DNA of 64,000 bases. Origin: Echinococcus granulosus. Taxonomy: Eukaryota > Platyhelminthes > Cestoda > Cyclophyllidea > Taeniidae. The position numbers and the translations under genes were made by a program. The notes below the pieces were generated by a model. That model worked only from the letters and a program-made list of their open reading frames with translations, ran no database searches and was not told where the DNA came from. Below, in pieces: positions 12,101 through 24,847 of the stretch (position 1 is its first letter; the number at the start of each line of letters is the position of its first letter). Location of the stretch: NCBI RefSeq assembly GCF_000524195.1, contig NW_020170391.1:516273-580272 (forward strand), in the 5' to 3' direction.

Positions 12101-15100
12101 ATTTCAAGAAATCATTACACATACAGTCTTGCAAGCTCTGTTCTCTGCATTAAAATTTCTGTTGTGTGGACCTCGATTTGAATTGACAAGTGCCACAAAA
12201 CTAAAGTATTCTCAAGGGAACGGAATGAGAAAGGGCTTCGAAAGTGGGAAAATAGGGTCATAAGTTCAGTGGAGACTGGGGCGGCGTGCTAATGAGTGTC
12301 TCCGCTCTAACTCGTTCTTGGTGTCAAACTCCAAGGGGATAATTCACAACATCGCATGCATAAAGGCCATAGATTCGGGTGTCAGTGACTGTAAAAACAG
12401 GCCCAGGGCTTAGAAGAATATACATAAATGGTTGCATCAGGCAGGAGGACATGTTAATCCACAGTTTATCCAAAGTAGTTGAGGGAGGAAGAGGGAGAGG
12501 AAAGAGCGAGACCAGTGAGATGTGGAGGCAGCTCAATTCATCTCAGTAACTATAGCGGTAGCCCTGGTCGCGGCCAGAGTCTTGAGGATCTGTGTGTGTG
12601 TGTGGATGGGTGTATCCACACGTACCTGCTGCCAGTGCAATAGAGTTGTGTGCCCAAGCGCGTGTATGGACAGTGGGTGCATGTATGTGCGCAGAAGCCG
12701 TGCGTACTCCACCCTTACCCGAACCCACGACAGAGTTGCCCTAGAAAATGGAGCAAAATAGTGCTGCGCTACTGCTGCGAGCATTTACTCTACCTAAGAC
12801 CTCATAGGCGAGGAGTGCACCTTTAGTAATAATTTTTGACCTAGTCAGGAAAAACCCTCACCGCATCATTGCTTCTCCTTGATATAACGTCCTCCATCGA
12901 CAAATTAAATCAGCCTATAAGACCGCCTTCCCCCTATCACAAATAGGTTTTACAGTTAGGCGATGCGATTTGAAAGAAATTAATCAAGATGAGTCTCAAG
13001 GCAAATTTGCGGTGGTAGATTTTGCCTAAGAGGATTATACCCTCTGAGCTCATTCGGGAAATTGGAGGGCAAGTGCTGCTTCCAGTATTGTCATTATGCT
13101 ACTGACAGCCATTTGAGTAGCATTGGTGACAAATAACTGAGATCCTAATATTAATCAATCAGGAATTAGTAAAGAATCCACTGATTGAAATGTCCCACTC
13201 ACTTACCGAAAAGTAGTAATGCAGGTCGACCAAATGGCGTTAATGTGGAAGGTTAATCAATGGAAAGAGAAAGGGAAAGAGGTGAGATGCAACTCACTGG
13301 CAGATGGGAAATTCGCGCGAAGAGAGGAATTGCTTGTCAGGGTCCACGTCAAAGCTGTTGAAGTCCTCAATGTAGGCCTCAATCTCAAGGCAACGGGGGA
13401 AAACGATGAGGCAGACAAGACGTTTGGCTTGCTGCAAACAGCGGAGGTGCGGGCTCGCAGGCGGTGCGTTGGGTGGCACGAGAGAGTCCCATTTGCGGAA
13501 CGTTGAGGCCAGAATCCGATTAGTGCTCTCAGCAAGTAAAAGGCGCGAAGTAGAGATTGTGTAGACACTACCCGCGGAGCCTTCGGCTTCCAGAATGCCG
13601 GAGCACACGGAGGGTGCTGACAGCATGAATGGATGGCAGGCTGACCTACGGTTCAATTCATCATGGGATACATCAGACCATTGTGAATTTAACCACATAA
13701 AGTTCAGATGAGCATTCCGCTAGAATGCAAGGGATGGTACCCTTGACGGCTGCATTTGTATTAGGGTTGAACAATAGTTTACTTTGAATAGCCCAAAAGT
13801 ATTCTAATTGATTCTGGGAAATGCAGGTGTTAAGCTTTTCACCAGCATTTTTCCGACCAAATTTAATATTTTACTCCGCAACCACTCTGAATTACGCTCG
13901 GATATAATTTATTGGAACTATGATGTAACCTACAAAAAGTGATCTTACGAGATTAAAGCGGAACCTTGAAGGACAAATCTGAAGTAGGACGAAATGGAAA
14001 GCACTTTGTATAATCCAAGGTATACGTATTAGAATGGTTTGTGCTAAATTTTTTTGAATCTGCTGATGGTTTTTCAGCTTGCTTCCATCTAACCAATCAA
14101 AAAGGGGGTTTACTGTATTCAGGTGCAAAGTAATGGAGCAGCATTCTTTCCAATTTTACATGTGACTTCTATTCTCCAACATTATTTGCATCAGTCTTCT
14201 GCATGGACTCTGCCCTGCTAATAGTTTCGCGGTAGATTCATATGCCGTTCCCTGGAATGATACCATTAGCACATCTTTAAATAAAGCCAAATTCGACTCT
14301 GATCAAAATGTATTAAGATCGTTTTTGATAAACACAGAAACTTGATTCTTTGTTCGATGTTGATCCTACCTCCTTTATGATTTCCACCAAAGATTTCAAT
14401 GTACACCGCCAATGTACTTGCATTATTTGAAGTTTTTAATGAAAGCACCATTGAGCTCAAGACAAGTGATCATGCTAATGTAGACTGTCTAAAACCAAAG
14501 CTTTAGAGTTAATACTAAGTTATAAGAAGGAGGTAGATATAAGGATAGCTTTCATAATACCCCTTTAAAATTAGCAGTTAACATTCACTTATCCATCTGT
14601 CTGAAAAGTGTGAACTCAAAGCTAGAATTTAAACTAAGAAAAAAATATTATCATAGATTAATTTACAGTGATCAAAAGATCTTGCATACTTTATGCAACC
14701 TGCACAGTTAACGCAGGCTATACTGGACATTTCATTGGCATACGGTCTATTCTCAAATGTTCTAGAAATCAAAAAAGCCTTTACTTTTATCCCATACTTA
14801 TGAAATCTAAAGTAGTGTTGTGGAAATCTTTCTAACACCATATCAAAAACGGTTTTCCAAGAAGCGGTCGCAAACCAACGGAAGTGTTGCATGGAATAGA
14901 TAACAGTCCACAGCACTGAAGAATTGGAAATAACTTACCAATCACTAAGGTGGTTCAAGTGAGTCTTTTCTTTGACGCCTAAAATAACCAAATATAAAGG
15001 AGAGGATGATGGAGTATCGATAATGTTAGCAACAATAATAGTAATGACAATGATGGATGTGCCAAAAGTGCATGGGAGAGGAAACCGTTAAACGTGTCCA

Positions 15101-18100
15101 AAGGCCTGTAATTGTGGAGACGCACACGAACCCAATATGGACCGTGGAATCCAAGAGATGTCCATCAGCATTGCATCGTCGTCATCAGTGGCGAGGAGAG
15201 AGAGGGTGGGACAGCGAATGAAGAAGGAGCTGATAGGCAGACCTCTAAGCAGGTCAAGGTGTACCGATCACACCATTGTTTTTCCCTCACCCACACCCCG
15301 CCTCTTCTCCCAACACAACCACCGCTCTATCACACGGTTTCTCACGGAACGTATGTCCACTTTCCCAAGTGTCTGCATGTCACAATGGTGCTCCTCCCTA
15401 CCCTCTGTCTAATGAACCCAGCCACTTAAGATCAGCATTACTGAAGGAATAAAAAATGTCTGGCTTGACAAAAGGTCTGCAACATCTGTGTAGAACTGGT
15501 CCAGACACCGATCCTCTCTATTAGATAGCTGTAGGTAATATAATCTTATTAATGTTATTTTGCCGATAAAAATGGAGCGAAAGATAAGATAAAAGCAACT
15601 TTAAAAGGTTCGTCAACTTGGAAAATAACTTGTTAAGTCTTGAATCAGGTTACAGTTAAAAGGTCGATCAAATAAAATGTTTTAAAACCGAGGCACAGCA
15701 GTAAAAACAATTTGCTCACGTACTCTCGTACAAGAAGGGCACTTGTAAGATGCCTCAACACCTCGTGGATAAAAACTCGATCAACTACGTAGAAAAATGA
15801 CTTATTTATGAGGTATCAATAAGTGGATGTTTACAAAATTCTCATACATAAAATGCTCGATAAAGGGAAGGAATTTTCTGGTCTCTTGTGAATCCGACTC
15901 AAATAAATCAAAGACTTATTGCATTTTAATCAGATCAGACGCAAATTAGGTAACAAAAAACGAGCCCTAAAGTTGGAAATTCATTTGCTGCGATTGCATT
16001 TCATAGCATCGTTTGGCCAAGTACAGATAAAAAATGCACTAGTATAATCACTGTCAAATGTCGAGGCCAGGGTTCTGAAACCACAAATAGCGTTCACACC
16101 TTGTTGTTCATTAGCTTTCTGAATGGTCTTAAGTGCTGTTTGAAACCATCACTGTGCTGTCGCATTGGTTGCATAGTGTGACTCGTATTCCAAAGTAACA
16201 AATTTCCTGTTCATCCATTGGTTCAAAAAATGGGACGGGAAAAAGCAACATATCTAAGGGTCAACGCAAAATAAAACGCGTATTTAAAGCAGTCAAAAAG
16301 CGAGAACAGCCAGAGCGAAATGTCAACAAAAGACCGACCAATAGCTTCAATTACAGAGACCAAAATAGATTTTCGACTTTCAAGGATAGCGAAAGGTCCC
16401 ACTCACCAGGCTCGACGCTCAGATAAGCAGAGGCCTTCTCCTCCCCAGCAGAATTGAATGCACGACATTCAATTACCGTGTCATTGAATATTCGTACGCG
16501 TTTCCATGGCCAATTCTTAAAAGCAAGAAATAGCAGAGCGAATAACTCATTTGGGATCGTGAATACACGGAAAAGCATGGCACGTAAATGAGTGATTCAC
16601 GTAATTTTTGTATGTTGGTCCGATTATTGCAACGTAGTCATCGAGGTGATTTGTTTAGTCTACTTGAATCACGGCTCATTACACACAAAGAAAAGATGTC
16701 TTGAAGTGCACAGTCGTAGATGCTAAAAGTAATTCGTTTGTGAAGTCCTATTTAAGCGACTGCCTCAAAAGATTAGCCGAAGCGACAAGCGGTCGCACAC
16801 AATCCCCAACAACATCATATTAGCGACTCACAAGCTCTACTTTATTCAACCGTCGCAATTGTAAGGAGCGTATTTCCATCATAACGACGACAAATTCAAA
16901 CGCTTATAAAAACAGCTAGTAGTTTAACTAAAATAACTACCATTTTATTCAATCAATTTATTATGTAAAGGGTAATTTTGATGTAAGTAGAAAGCCTGAA
17001 ATACCATATCATTTAAAGACCTCGCTTCTCAAAAAAACTAGTTCAAATCAGTTGGAAATATCAACCTCTTGGTGACTCTTGTTCCAGTTAAATTGATGCC
17101 AGAAAACCAGTTGACAATTAAAGGATTTTCACATCCTTTTCTACTTTATGAAACCTACAAATCCGACTAGCCATTATCGTACCAACCTAGTTTGCATCTC
17201 AACCAAAGAGAGTAATCGTGATTGTACAGCTCCTTAACTTAAAACGTAGAGATTGCATATCTTAGAAGGTTTAGTTGCATGATGCACTTAAGCAATTACA
17301 CAATTCCTGCACTGGTAGTAAATTCAAATTTAATAAACAAACACAACCACTCATAAGAATACCGTGGATATGTGGACTACTTATTTTCCAGACACTATGC
17401 CAACAATAAAGATTGTGTCGAACCACTCCAGTCGAAGGTTGAAATCAACACCAGGAAAATAAAGCTCGGATGCGTAAAACCGCTTTAGCTAGAAAATGTA
17501 ATAATTATAACAGCACGTACACAAAGAACAACGAAATGAGCAGCAAATCTGATTCTATTAATTTTACCAAAACAAGCATTCGATTGGTTAAAATATTATT
17601 TACACTGCATCGAAGAGGTCTAAAAACCATTGTAAGAGCCTATTTTGTACTGGAACAAAACTAGCCTAAGAGCTACACCTTTATTAAACTCAGCACACAT
17701 TCATTGCATAAAAATACTGGAAAGCACTTACCCCACCATTAACTTTGATTTCTAGTGTCGATTTAATACCCCCTGCCTTACAGGGAATTTCGTACTGCTC
17801 ATTCCGTGCGACCGTTACATTTCTTAAATCATGCTCAAGAAATGCGGGAACTAAAGCGATTTTGAAAGAAAAAGACATGAATGATTGCCCGATAAATAAG
17901 TCCATATGCATACTATTTGAGTGGTATTATGCAATTTAATTTACCTGAAGTTCTGGCAATAGGAATTTAGTGCGTGTTCAACCCACTGGGATTCGATTAA
18001 CTACGCTATCTTGAGGACATTCTACCCAATAGCATTGCGTGGTATATTCCCACGGAACACAGTAAAGGGATCAATTTAATTGTTTAGCTGACTAATTAGC

Positions 18101-18773
18101 GTACCATATACTAAGACATTACTTAGAGAATGAAGGTACAGATCAATTAAACCAGTAGCTATAACAAATGATTAAAAATGCAGAACTTGAGACGGTACAA
18201 AGTCTGACGAATAAAAGCGAGAGCAATAGTAGGAAACTATTAGCGGTATCCAAAATATTTCCAACAGTATTCCCAATGGTTGCTTTCTGAAAAACTCGCA
18301 ACAAAACAAAACAAACACTATTTGCTGTCACACCGATGTAATGATCAGTCAGCCAACAAAACCAAGTGATATAAACGCAAAAGGAATAAACGAGGAATGG
18401 AGGGAATAAAACAAGTAAAAAAGGATGTGAAAAGCCTACTGATAGGTGATATGACATATGGCATGAGGTGGCCAAAGATTTCTGTTCCATTCGGCAGGAT
18501 AGCAAAACCACGGCACCCGTAGGCGTGATTCACATCAGCCATACGAGCAGTGATTGTGAGAGAACCGTTGTGTTCATGCAGTTTTAGGAATGGCGATGAG
18601 TCTGCAGTGACGAGATCGTTATCGCGGTACCATTCCCACCGCGACTTGACCGAACCCACGACTTCAGGAATTGGACATGGATCGAGAGTGACCGTGTCGT
18701 TGACTTTGACAGAATGAACGATTTTGGAGGCCCCGCCCAGTGCGATTAGGGAAAAGTAGACAAAAACGAGGAC
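3123..18773 (-). CDS. MuSK/ROR-family receptor tyrosine kinase (Ig, Frizzled, kringle, TM, kinase)
   Basis: Membrane receptor kinase. Exons seen: 18440-18773 (hydrophobic leader, then Ig-like), 17732-17850 and 16407-16515 (second Ig-like), 13298-13719 and 10029-10351 (Frizzled-type cysteine-rich domain), 9146-9492 (kringle with CYSGYGVDYRGT and all six cysteines), 8733-9044 (membrane helix FFFLLIFLALAYILRACR), 7089-7486 (juxtamembrane), 6874-7007 (glycine loop), 6626-6775 (VVIKTL lysine, REAELL helix C), 5623-5914, 3621-3885 (HRDLATRNCLV, then DFS for DFG, WLPLESI, SDVW-like TDVWSFG) and 3123-3275 (C-lobe, TAG at 3123-3125). Phases agree from 13719 to the stop. Between 16407 and 13719 they do not, so an exon is missing there. 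The first exon and start codon are not found. HRDLATRNC resembles MuSK and Trk more than ROR (HKDLAARNI). The protein ends just after the kinase domain, as MuSK does. The extracellular part has several N-glycosylation sequons. Confidence 0.9.
12591..12604. repeat. (TG)7 microsatellite
   Basis: Seven TG dinucleotides inside an intron of the receptor kinase gene. The sequence just after it also has TG/CA-rich stretches. Confidence 0.8.
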
Positions 18774-20180
18774 CTTACCAAATGTATGAAAAGCTTCATT
18801 AGGCTCCAGAACTCAAGACATTTAAATTTAGCGTTAGGTAGAAACATGGGATTAAAAAAGTGGAGGACGTAAACGCATCCTCATAATTTCAGTACAGCAG
18901 CCCTCAGATATCCTAATTTAGTATATTAGTGGGAAATTCACAAGCAGTGACACAGTAAAAAAGCAGAACAATGAGCCTGCTACTCAGACTTATAAAACTT
19001 GGGGATAAGTGTTTATGGGCATATGTAGATAAATACGTGCAGCAAATTCACGTGCAAATGATTTGCGCATGTATGCTTGAAATTACCTTGTGGTTCATTC
19101 GGTTTCGGGACCATAAATAGCATACAAGGCACGAAGAATCATCAAATTTACTGTGAAATGAATGAAGATACACAACACCAATTGCACTTGGGGATTATTT
19201 AATCCTAATTAGAAACACGGAATTCAACGACACAGATTTCTTAGTGGGGGATTGTAGATGCCCACCGACGGGTATTGAGCCAATTATGAGCTGNNNNNNN
19301 NNNNNNNNNNNNNNNNNNNNNNNNNNNNNNNNNNNNNNNNNNNNNNNNNNNNNNNNNNNNNNNNNNNNNNNNNNNNNNNNNNNNNNNNNNNNNTCTCGTG
19401 AATCCAAATGATACAGTTAAAAATTTAGTGGATCCTATGATTAATACGGTGTAACACCTCATTTCCATAACATAAGCATTAAATAACTATTAAGGCGAAT
19501 TATAGGCGGAGAGCACATACTTTGTGCAAGTTGGATATTTAAGACCAGTTTTATCTTACCCCAAGGTAGGGAAGGGATTACATAGGACTTGTGTAGTACT
19601 TTTGTAAATGGTTGAAAATTGGCACAAAACAAGCCTATTCTTAAAGAATAAATCAAATTCTATTGCTTAAAGAGCCTCTACTGTTTGAGCTCTATTTTCA
19701 AGCAATTCGATCCATAAGGCAGATTTGTGGGCGACAAGATGTGTTTTCAAAATGGGGCGTATTGCGTTCCTTGCCTACTCCCTCGCCCCTGATCTTCATA
19801 GCTCTTAAAAGACCAGACTAATTTAATGAGACATGCTTGTTAGTTAGGGTCAACAAGAAGCAGAGTAGGTTTGGGGAATTGGGATACAGGAGTTTTCTCT
19901 GCTTCAGGAGATTCTGACCACTCCTCTATCACAAGGTTCACGTTGCTTGCCCACCTCTCACCTAGTAGATGCATCTTAAACAATGTATGCGTTGAACTGC
20001 GAAACTGTGTTGCTGCAGTTCTCCGTACCAGTGTGCAACTAAACGGTCGATCTCGTTCATTGTTTTTTCAGGTTGGTGTTTAATGATTCGTCCCAACTAT
20101 GAGCTTCATCGCTATCGGGTGATGTCCGAAGTGTGTAACCCATGAGTAGATAGCAAACAGTTTACTTGGTGCTAGCACTT
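18774..20180. other. Spacer with assembly gap, no gene seen
   Basis: Upstream side of the receptor kinase gene. Its first exon, start codon and promoter should lie here or under the gap, but I could not identify them. Nothing else is recognisable. Confidence 0.5.
19294..19393. other. Assembly gap, 100 N
   Basis: Exactly 100 unknown bases, which looks like a scaffolding placeholder of unspecified true length. Any open frame drawn across it is meaningless. Confidence 0.98.
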
Positions 20181-22136
20181 CTCTGTCTCATTTTGAAGTC
20201 TAGTACTCGCGTAGGCGATGACGTGTTCCCTTCCTTCTTTGTCCCATTGAAAGAGTACACACCCCACGGGTACGTCGCTCCCACCCGTATCCACCACGAA
20301 CGGTGGGGTGCTCGATTCGAAATTAGGTAATGCTAGGACCTGTACGGCAGTTGAGCATTTGCTTCAGCTCTTCAAACGTCTTATTTTGATCTTTCTCTTA
20401 CTTGAAATTCCTTTTTGCCTGCTTTTCTGTTAATTTATGCATCGGACTGGCGAACTTAGCAAAACCTCCGACAAAACGCCCACAGTAATTTTTAAAACCT
20501 AATAAACTTCGGATCTCCGTCTAATTGGTTGGTATTGGCCATGTCCTCATTTGTTTGTACGGTCTTCGGTGAGTGCCATCCCATCTGACGGCACTGTATG
20601 CCTTAGGATGATGACCGAGCGTTGCAGAAAAGGCATTTCTTTGGGTTCAGGGTCAGCCCTGTGTCTCGCGGACGGTCTTACACTAGTTTCAAGCTGGCGT
20701 TATGCTCTCGAATATCTCTATCAAAAACGGAATTACCATCCAGATAGGTTATACAGTGTTTTGCTAATAAACTAGTTAATGCTGTTTACATCAGGTGTTG
20801 GAAGGTGGGCGCAGCCTAAGAGTCGAAAGAGCATCGTTTGAAATAAACAAAACTCGTTTGGCAATAAAAAGCTGTCTTCTCTTTATCCATTTTAGCCGCC
20901 TCACCTACCAATGTCCCGATTTCAAGTCTAGGGTGGAGAACCACTTTGAAACGTTGATGTGGGGTAATGGGAATCCATCCATCTTAGTTACGGCGTTCAG
21001 CTTCCTACAGTCGATGCAAAACTGTAGGCTCGATCGGAGGGCCCCATGGTGATTTTTACGGTCTTATAATCTCGTCCAGAATCATCTCTTTAACCAGAGG
21101 GTCTACCTCCTCTAGCAGAGGAGGTAGAATAAGTCTGGGTGGTTGCCAGATGGGCCTAGCTTCGCCGTAAAAATGTCTTCGCCTACTTAGTTAACAACTC
21201 GCGATGTTTTTTTCTCTCTTCATCGAAAATATGAGTCAGCTGTACGCAAAGTTCATCTGAGTTGTTCATGCGGGTGGCTGCGGCTTCAAAAAGAGCGCCG
21301 CAGATGTCATCTGAGCCTTTTTTGGTAGCGAAGCCGTTGTGCTGGCTTCATTGCCTTGGTGGGTGGAAAAGGTGCCTTCCGCAAAATTTGAGACAGCTTT
21401 GGCGTAACGTAGAAATTGAGTACCAAGTATCACATCTCAAGTCAGTTCTTCACACAATAAATTATACTAAGTTTGTTTCTCTATGCAGACTTCTCACGAC
21501 GTATCCCCTTTTACTAGCATCTTCTTTCTGGTTAAGGTAATTATGTAGAAACAGAAAAGATCCTAATATTATTACAAAGAGTAGGGAAAGCCTGAGAATT
21601 TACCATTGATTTGGCTGCGCCAGAGTCATGTAGGAAATTGTATTGAAGTCCCTTAAGTTTACCTGGGACCTGAATAAATAAATTAGAACCGTTTGGTAGC
21701 AAGTGGGATAGGGAAAAGAAGGCCCATCTGGTCTTGGGCTATAGCGCAAAGGGGCACGATGTGGATGTGCTGAGGTAGACAGTCTGTTGGGCACCTGGTG
21801 AAGTGAGGCTGCTCGGCTTTCTTGGACCTTTGGGTTGCGAAATTGACCAAGCTGATTAAGAAAGTTGGTCTTTATGCCGCAGAGCTTCTTAACCATAACG
21901 GGTGGTCGGGTTCTGTGTCTGAATTGGACAGTCAATAAGTTAGCGACCCTGTTTGGAGGTGAGCAGCTAAGGGTACGTTTCATCAGATAATGAATGCTAC
22001 CAACGTACTGCTCGTCAACCTCACTGGATTTTTGGAAGTAAAAGAAGTGCCTGGTGAAGGCCTGTTCTTCCCGGTAAATGACGAGTTGATTTAAGATGTC
22101 CGGGGCGATGCTGACGTCTATTACAGCCGAAAACAA
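20180..22136 (-). mobile_element. Decayed Ty3/gypsy-type gag-pol copy
   Basis: A retrotransposon relic read on the minus strand, interrupted by stops and frameshifts. In order: a gag-like open frame (22136 to about 21640, not recognised by motif), an aspartic protease motif FLHDSGAAKSMV just before 21600, the reverse transcriptase entry (VDPLVKEMILDEIIRP, about 21120-21060), FCIDCRKLNAVTKMDGFPLP and KWFSTLDLKSGHW (about 21040-20900), the catalytic box as YLDG (about 20745), and an RNase H start (FVVDTGGSDVPVGCVLFQW, about 20310-20230). The order is that of Ty3/gypsy elements. The catalytic box should be YxDD; here the last aspartate is glycine. I found no integrase and no flanking LTR pair, so the copy is inactive and truncated. 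Confidence 0.85.
21102..21128. repeat. Perfect 12-bp inverted repeat, 3-nt loop
   Basis: Arms TCTACCTCCTCT and AGAGGAGGTAGA flank AGC. It lies in the decayed reverse transcriptase, next to the codons for EEVDPLVKEM, so it probably arose as a small inverted duplication in dead sequence. Confidence 0.8.
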
Positions 22137-22142
22137 ATCTTG

Positions 22143-22264
22143 GGAAGACTAAAGAACACAATACTCGGGCGGAATATGTACTGTCGCAAATAGAAGGACT
22201 TAAGGACTACGTGCACGGCTCAAAGGCCAATGGCGGAGCCTCCGTTTTGCCACAAAAATCGGGA
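22143..22264 (+). repeat. Fragment of the 198-bp LTR family
   Basis: Aligns by eye with the solo LTR at 24646-24843. It shares ACACAATACTCGGGC followed by GGAATAT, and then CTCAAAGGCCAA against CCCAAAAGGCCAG. It lacks the TGTAGCG start and the TTACA end. It lies in plus orientation directly beside the minus-strand gag, so it is not the 5' LTR of that copy. The later part (CAATGGCGGAGCC) matches the fragment at 58231-58304 better than the two intact solo LTRs. Confidence 0.6.
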
Positions 22265-24641
22265 TTTAAACAGTCAACATAGTACACAAACCCTCGCCTC
22301 TTTTGAGTAGTACCCGCCGATCCCCTTGGTCGAACTCCCCCGACAGCCATTACATCATAGTCGGTGTTAGAAAAACACTCATGAACCAACCGCACCACTG
22401 GTCAAGTTTTTATGTCAATGGAAAAAAAACTTGACCGCGAAGTCGTGGCAATTCTACTGCATCTAAAGTTTCGGCCTGTTGGGGAACTATATTGGGGGGA
22501 CAATGGAATATGCTGATTAGCACGCGTGTCCAACGTTAGTACAATGAAAGTCGGCCTAAAAGCAAAATCATATAATAAACGACGGAATTTAACATAGTTT
22601 TACGGGAGTAGGGTTTTGCGCTTTTCCCACCTTGCCACGTGGTTCTCATTTGTGGGTTCTGTCGAGCCGGAAGAGTAGTAGAGGGGTATCACGTGTTCAC
22701 CTTAATCACATCTTTATATAGGTACGGTAGACAGCTCCGTAACGGACTTTTCCAGAGGGTTCATGGCTAGTGTCAATTCGATTCTCAATAGCTTTCCAAC
22801 AGACTACGGAAGCGGGATAGTTGCTGAAGGTAGACGCCATTTCCTCTCTTCTGTTATGGGCCGTCACAGATTCTCCCATCTGTAGCATACGCAGCCATTC
22901 CACTCCACTAAGGCTAATCACCCTGCGGTAGAAATCTGGCTATTTTTCTAGAGTCTTCACTGAAGCCTGACTAAGCTACATCACTGAAAAAGAACACTGG
23001 CAGAAGATTCCTGCCTCTGGGTGTATGTACAATGCCCAGACACTCAAGGCCCCGAATAGCTAGACGTAAAGTTAAATCAAATATAAATTTGCTACAGTAC
23101 ATTTAATAAGTGCACCATTGGATTGTCACCTTTATAGCCTCCCAGATCTTCTGTGCTCGAAAAATGAACCATTCTTCTACATTAGAATGTCGCACTTCAG
23201 GCACAGCAATTTTAACAGCTATCATAATTTTCATGTTGGATTAACAAACTTTGGCGTCACGACATGAGAATATTTGCTGAGAATGCCTGGGTCTACGGAG
23301 ACTAGCAAGAGAATGGTTGTGGAAGTTAATCCAATTTTTGGCAATCACTTCAATCTTTTTCCGCAAGAAGACAATTACTGGGTGAAGATGTGCCACATTT
23401 TAGATATTTGAAACTGCTCAATAAGGTGTTATCGATGAGTTGCATAAGGATATGTACTTATGTGAATAAACGGTATCACTTTCATTTCTCTAGTACCTTG
23501 GTAAAACTTAGACAACTGTGTGAGCAGCACAGGATTGAGAAACTTATGAAGGTGGATAGGCTTACTTTAAGTAATATCCTTAGTTCAGTAACTCCAATTT
23601 AAACAAATTTGCCTATGAATAGCGATTTATGTGTGGAGTCCCTTCGCTGCAGAACGTCGTGGAGTTAGTGAAGTTTATAAACAGAATCAGACTACGGATA
23701 AAGCGAATTCGACGAGATGTATCGTCGATGCTCGGATAAAATGTCTTCTCCCCCTCCTAAATAGTCGATGACCTACTATTCTCTGTTCACAGGTGTTTTA
23801 AATTATTTGCGCCCTTCTGATAGTCGAAGTAGAAAGTGGATAGCGGTTGCGCCAAGGTCAATGCTCAAAAGAAGAAAGCTATGCAGCATTTTGTCAACTA
23901 TTAAATGATACATTCGGGCACATGGACTCTTAAGTTACTGCTTGCATCGCAGCATCATAACAATCATCTCCAAGCTTCTAGCTCTATTTGTAATAAATAT
24001 TTTTGAACACGAATATGCCGTTGGCTGGGCATCAGGAAGGGCCCAAGTCTCTAGAATCTGCCTGTCTGAGAGAATATTAATTCTCCATTAGAAATCTCTG
24101 GCTTGATAATGACGTAGGCTACGAATAATCCCGAGGTACAATTGGGTCCTTTAATGCCTTACTTAGATAGTTCTCATTTCCAGAGTCTAATTAGTCTTTT
24201 AATATAATATTACAATAATTTGAAGTGATGTGGACGTTGTAAAATACGTGTTTATTTGAGTACACCCTTTTTAGATGCCAAGAGGATAGATTTAACAACC
24301 TCGTGATCGCGAAATCATCGCAGAATTCTAGTGGAGAGACAGGCATTGATTCACTTGAATTATTTGCCAAATCCTGCATTACAAAATAAATGATGCTTTT
24401 CTCTAACCACCCCTCCTGATTCAGGGGTGTGCAATTGGAGTTTAAAGGAAAAAAACAGTGGGAATGCTGCACTGATAGTAGCATTCGCGGACCTTTCGCC
24501 CTTCAAAATGGAAACGAATTTCAACAAATAGCTCGAGTACACCAGATTCCACCCCTGTTTTCAGCCTCGATGCTAAAAACAGCAGACCTTACGAGCACTT
24601 TCTGAGAACCATTTTTCGGCTGTAGTAAGTGTCAGGATAGT
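22265..24641. other. Spacer, no gene seen
   Basis: No exon or element was recognised. It holds only short open frames (such as 22706-22921 and 24191-24484) with no familiar motif. A short hairpin with arms CACCCCT and AGGGGTG lies near 24408-24429. Confidence 0.5.
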
Positions 24642-24645
24642 CTAG

Positions 24646-24843
24646 TGTAGCGTCTCGGGACTCCCTGAAGACGAAAGAAGACACAATACTCGGGCAGAAT
24701 ATATATATTCAGCACGGAGAAGGTGTCTGGGCTGTTGGCATGGCCCAAAAGGCCAGCCCACCCAGCGAGGTACAAGGGGGCTAATTCGAAGTACAAAAGT
24801 GGCGCCTCATCAGAACCGAGAGATAAACCACTATCGTATTACA
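24646..24843 (+). mobile_element. Solo LTR, 198 bp, with 4-bp target duplication
   Basis: Starts TGTAGCGTCTCGGG and ends CGTATTACA, so it has the TG..CA termini of LTRs. It is flanked on both sides by CTAG (24642-24645 and 24844-24847), a direct duplication of the length made by Ty3/gypsy-type integrases. A reversed copy lies at 52494-52692. No coding sequence lies between two copies, so it is a solo LTR, or one terminal repeat of a non-autonomous element. Confidence 0.8.
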
Positions 24844-24847
24844 CTAG

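Noticed and set aside
15112..15429. 105-codon plus-strand open frame, two frames open
   Set aside because: It lies in an intron of the receptor kinase gene, is compositionally biased and matches no known protein.
24645..24680. CTGAAGACGAAA in the LTR resembles the conserved strands of a hammerhead ribozyme
   Set aside because: There is no room for stem II between the CTGANGA and GAAA parts, and no matching helices I and III were found.
24790..24800. TGGCGCC as a primer binding site just inside a shorter LTR
   Set aside because: Both copies stay similar well beyond it, to the TTACA end, and the target duplications place the LTR border there.
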